From: Hydrogenophaga flava NBRC 102514
GTDB lineage: Bacteria; Pseudomonadota; Gammaproteobacteria; Burkholderiales; Burkholderiaceae_C
Reading direction: 5' to 3'
NCBI RefSeq assembly: GCF_001571145.1
Contig: NZ_BCTF01000013.1
Span: 1-64,000 of the forward strand
DNA: 64,000 nt
Below are positions 61,152 to 64,000 of this stretch, in pieces (the stretch's first letter is position 1; each line of letters starts with the position of its first letter). Position numbers and translations under genes: made by a program. Below the pieces are notes generated by a model that was not told where the DNA came from, did no database searches, and saw only the letters and a program-made list of their open reading frames with translations.

Positions 61152-62581
61152 ACCTCCAGCGCCTGCTGTCCCCCGCCTGGGCGATGAAGATCACCCAGCG
61201 GTATGTGCCGTTCGCCGACGCCGCGTCGGCCGAACTGCCGCTGGGCCGGCTGCTGCGCCTGTCGCTGTTCCAGCTGTCCATCGGCATGACGATGGCGCTG
61301 CTGGTCGGGACGCTGAACCGCGTGATGATCGTGGAGCTGGGCGTGCCGGCCTGGTGGGTGGCGCTGTCGGTGGCGCTGCCGCTGGTGTTTGCGCCGCTGC
61401 GCGCGCTGATCGGCTACCGCAGCGACACCCACCCCTCGGCGCTGGGCCTCAAGCGCATGCCGTACATGTGGATCGGCACGCTGCTGATGTTCGGTGGCCT
61501 GGCCATCATGCCGTTCGCCTTGCTGCTGCTGTCGCTGCCTGAAGGCCACGGTGTCGAAGTCTGGGCCGGGCGCATCGGCGCCGCGCTGGCGTTTTTGCTG
61601 GTGGGCGCGGGCATGCAGATCACGCAGACCGCGGGCCTGGCGCTGGCCAGCGACATCGCGCCCGAGGACAAGCGGCCGCGCGTGGTGGCTTTGCTCTACA
61701 GCACGCTGCTGGTCGGCATGATCCTGGGCAGCGGCCTGCTGGGCTGGGTGCTCACCGACTTCAGCCCGACGCGGCTGGTGCAGGTGGTGCAGGGCGCTGC
61801 GGTGGTCGTGGCACTGCTCAACATCACCTCGCTGTGGAAGCAGGAGGCGCGCGGGGCGAAGCGCGGCGCGCGCGTGGCCGACGGCTTCCGCCACAGCTGG
61901 GCGCGGCTGATGGCGATCCCGAAGATCCGCCGCTTTCTCTGGACCGTCGGCCTGGGCACCGTGGCTTTCAGCATGCAGGACGTGGTGCTTGAACCCTTCG
62001 GTGGCCAGGTGCTGGGCATGGACGTGGGCCTGACCAGTTCGCTCACCGCGATGAGCGCAGGCGGCGCGCTGCTGGCGTTTGTGCTGTCGGCCCGCATCGT
62101 TTCGCAGGGCATGGACACCATCCGCCTCGCGGCGGGTGGCGCGCTGCTCGGCTTGCCCGCGTTTGCCTGCGTGATCTTCTCGGCCCCGCTGGAGGCGCCC
62201 TGGCTGTTCCAGGCCGGCGCGGCCTTGATCGGCTTTGCCGGTGGCCTGTTCTCGGTCGGCATGCTGCTGACCGCCATGGACCTGCCCGAGCGCGAGCTCA
62301 CCGGCCTGGTGCTCGGCGCCTGGGGCGCTGTGCAGGCCACAGCAGCCGGCGTGTCCATGGCCATCGGCGGTGTGCTGCGCGACGTGGTCGGCGGCCTGGC
62401 CACCGGCGGCTGGCTGGGCTCGGCGCTGAACTCGCCGGTCACCGGCTACAGCTTCGTGTTCCACCTCGAGATCTACCTGCTCTTCGTGGTGCTGATCGCG
62501 CTCGGCCCTCTGGTCAAGCGCAGCGGCCCCACACCGTCCCGCCCCGTTCACCCCATCGGTCTGGCAGAGCTGCCGGGCTGA
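61148..62581 (+). CDS. lhaA: Light-harvesting assembly protein LhaA (PucC family)
   Basis: The 477-residue PucC-family membrane protein has twelve helices. Family motifs are GTLNRVMIVELGVPAWWV, GMQITQTAGLALASDIAPE and FSMQDVVLEPFGGQVLGM. LhaA assists LH1 assembly around the reaction centre. The start GTG at 61148 overlaps the bchM stop; an extension to 61079 lies within bchM and is not family-like. It follows bchM and precedes puhA, the standard order of the superoperon. Confidence 0.94.
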   Translation: MNLQRLLSPAWAMKITQRYVPFADAASAELPLGRLLRLSLFQLSIGMTMALLVGTLNRVMIVELGVPAWWVALSVALPLVFAPLRALIGYRSDTHPSALGLKRMPYMWIGTLLMFGGLAIMPFALLLLSLPEGHGVEVWAGRIGAALAFLLVGAGMQITQTAGLALASDIAPEDKRPRVVALLYSTLLVGMILGSGLLGWVLTDFSPTRLVQVVQGAAVVVALLNITSLWKQEARGAKRGARVADGFRHSWARLMAIPKIRRFLWTVGLGTVAFSMQDVVLEPFGGQVLGMDVGLTSSLTAMSAGGALLAFVLSARIVSQGMDTIRLAAGGALLGLPAFACVIFSAPLEAPWLFQAGAALIGFAGGLFSVGMLLTAMDLPERELTGLVLGAWGAVQATAAGVSMAIGGVLRDVVGGLATGGWLGSALNSPVTGYSFVFHLEIYLLFVVLIALGPLVKRSGPTPSRPVHPIGLAELPG

Positions 62582-62606
62582 CACGCACCACCCGAAGGAG
62601 ACCCTC

Positions 62607-63368
62607 ATGGAAACAGGCGCCATCACACAGTACGTCGACGTCGCGCAGCTCGTGCTGTATGCGTTCTGGGCGTTCTTCGCAGGACTGATCTATTACCTGC
62701 TGCGAGAGAACCACCGCGAGGGCTACCCCATGGCGCCGGGCCGCGAGAACGGTCCCAAGACCGATGGCTGGCCAGCGGTGCCCAAACCCAAGACCTACAA
62801 GCTGGCCAACGGCCACGAGGTGCTCTCGCCCGACCATGCCCGCGCTGACGGCGACTACCACGGCCAACCCACCCACGGCTGGATCGGCGCCCCGCTGGAG
62901 CCGGTCGGCGACCCGCTGCTGGCCGGTGTCGGCCCGGGCGCCTGGGCCAAACGGGCCGACGTGCCCGACATGACCTATGAAGGCGAAGCCAAGATCGTGC
63001 CGCTGCGCGTGGCGGGTGACCATGGCGTGGCCGTGCAGGACACCGACCCGCGTGGCCTGCCGGTGATCGGCGCCGACGGCGAACAGGCCGGCCTGGTGCA
63101 GGACCTCTGGGTCGACAAGTCGGAAATGATGTTCCGCTACCTGGAGGTGGTGCTGCCCGCCGGTGCCACGGTGCTGCTGCCCATCAACTTCGCGCGCATC
63201 AGCAAGGACGGCGTGCAGGTGCACGCGCTGCTGGCCGACCAGTTCGCACGCGTGCCCACCACCCGCCACCCCGAGCAGATCACGATGCTGGAAGAGGAGC
63301 GCATCACCGCCTACTACGGTGCCGGCACGCTGTACGCCACGCCCCAGCGCCAGGAGCCGATGCTGTGA
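62607..63368 (+). CDS. puhA: Photosynthetic reaction centre H subunit PuhA
   Basis: The 253-residue subunit has one transmembrane helix (about residues 12-32, QLVLYAFWAFFAGLIYYLLR). The cytoplasmic PRC-barrel domain includes PMAPGRENGP and GLVQDLWVDKSEMMFRYLEV. It caps the L/M core and shapes the proton path to quinone QB. GAAGGAGACC before ATG 62607 is a strong ribosome-binding site. The stop overlaps the GTG start of puhB. Its presence, with HiPIP and bch genes, shows a complete type II photosystem gene set is likely. Confidence 0.96.
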   Translation: METGAITQYVDVAQLVLYAFWAFFAGLIYYLLRENHREGYPMAPGRENGPKTDGWPAVPKPKTYKLANGHEVLSPDHARADGDYHGQPTHGWIGAPLEPVGDPLLAGVGPGAWAKRADVPDMTYEGEAKIVPLRVAGDHGVAVQDTDPRGLPVIGADGEQAGLVQDLWVDKSEMMFRYLEVVLPAGATVLLPINFARISKDGVQVHALLADQFARVPTTRHPEQITMLEEERITAYYGAGTLYATPQRQEPML

Positions 63369-64000
63369 ACGCGCACCACGAGCACGAGTTCGAGGCGGCT
63401 CCCGGGCTGCCCGAACCGCTGCCGCGCGGCGAGCGCCTGATCTGGCAGGGCAGCCCCGACTGGGTGCCGCTGGCGATCCACGCCTTCCATGTGCGCAAGC
63501 TGGCGATCTACTTCGCGGGCATGCTGGGCCTGCAGGCGCTCTACCTCTCGGGCGACCCGCAGGCCGCGCTGCTCAAGCCGCTGCTGACCAGCGCGGTGAT
63601 GGCGGCGCTGGCGTTGCTGCTGCTGGGTGCCACCGCCTGGTTCGCCGCCCGCACCACGCTCTACACCCTGACCGACCGCCGCATCGTGATGCGCATCGGC
63701 GTGGTGCTCACGCTGACGCTGAACCTGCCGCTGCGCCAGATCGCCGGTGCCTCGTTCAAGCCGCTGGCTGGCGGCCACGGCGACATCGCGCTGAGCCTGG
63801 CCGGCAAGGACCGCATCGCCTTCCTCAACCTATGGCCGCACGCGCGCGCCTGGCAGCTGAAGAACCCGCAGCCCAGCCTGCGCTGCCTGCCCGGCGCCGC
63901 TGCCGTGGGCGAGCGCATCCAGCAGGCCTGGCTCGCCGCCAACCCGCAGGTGCAGGCCCAGGTCGGCGCCGCCGAGCCGGCGCCGCTGACACCCGTGGCA
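63365..64000 (+). CDS. puhB: Reaction-centre assembly protein PuhB, truncated by window edge
   Basis: From GTG at 63365 (overlapping the puhA stop as GTGA) the frame is open for 212 codons to the window end, so only the C-terminus is missing. The visible part includes PRGERLIWQGSPDWVPLAIHAFHVRKLAIYF-type PuhB sequence in short blocks, two or three hydrophobic helices (LAIYFAGMLGLQALYL; AALALLLLGATAWFAA) and a bPH-like domain (TLTDRRIVMRIGVV). PuhB is needed for efficient reaction-centre assembly. Position after puhA is standard. Confidence 0.9.
   Translation, partial: MNAHHEHEFEAAPGLPEPLPRGERLIWQGSPDWVPLAIHAFHVRKLAIYFAGMLGLQALYLSGDPQAALLKPLLTSAVMAALALLLLGATAWFAARTTLYTLTDRRIVMRIGVVLTLTLNLPLRQIAGASFKPLAGGHGDIALSLAGKDRIAFLNLWPHARAWQLKNPQPSLRCLPGAAAVGERIQQAWLAANPQVQAQVGAAEPAPLTPVA

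Overview
The window comes from a GC-rich phototrophic betaproteobacterium, most likely of the order Burkholderiales and close to Comamonadaceae. The evidence is a proteobacterial photosynthesis gene cluster at the right end (bchFNBHLM-lhaA-puhAB with ppsR, aerR, bchG and bchP), a TAT-exported HiPIP electron carrier, HpnD/HpnE hopanoid genes, several tricarboxylate (Tct) genes and extragenic repeats of the kind seen in that family. No rRNA, tRNA or CRISPR was recognised. The genus cannot be fixed from this sequence alone.

Layout. 0-2 kb: lower-GC flank with a partial zinc-ribbon-like protein, a small H-NS-like protein and an unknown 481-residue protein. 2-6 kb: polar amino-acid ABC uptake genes (binding protein and two permeases, no ATPase) followed by homocysteine S-methyltransferase, with a divergent Lrp-type regulator. 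6-8.2 kb: leuA behind a leucine-rich leader peptide. 8.2-11 kb: nitric-oxide module (nnrS, DUF2249, fdxA, divergent nsrR) with a wrecked hemerythrin gene. 11.2-12.4 kb: a low-GC solitary nuclease-like gene. 12.7-18.4 kb: EamA exporter, Hsp15, a TctDE-like two-component pair and a DUF1631 protein. 18.5-29.6 kb: tctCBA, tctDE, and an Fbp/Afu-type ABC importer with two ATPases and a HAD phosphatase. 29.7-39.4 kb: LysR regulator, MFS transporter, and a sigma-54 activator that probably drives a branched-chain-type ABC operon ending in an alpha/beta hydrolase. 39.4-40.2 kb: a small low-GC patch. 40.4-64 kb: hemH, HAD and GST genes, hpnE-hpnD, HiPIP, and the photosynthesis cluster, which runs off the right edge inside puhB.

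In the photosynthesis cluster, bchF-N-B-H-L-M supply steps from protoporphyrin IX towards bacteriochlorophyllide. bchG and bchP attach and reduce the isoprenoid tail. The two PucC-family proteins (one is LhaA) and PuhA/PuhB serve light-harvesting and reaction-centre assembly. PpsR and the cobalamin-type antirepressor AerR lie between the two divergently transcribed bch blocks. Both blocks have a TTGACA-type promoter overlapped by PpsR-like palindromes.

The control regions are the most distinctive part of the window: three 17-bp palindromes beside a -24/-12 promoter, a leader ORF with four CTA leucine codons before leuA, a probable leaderless bchG promoter, and an NsrR-type site between nnrS and nsrR. 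Candidate novel proteins are the 394-residue PD-(D/E)XK-like protein and the small ORFs in low-GC patches.
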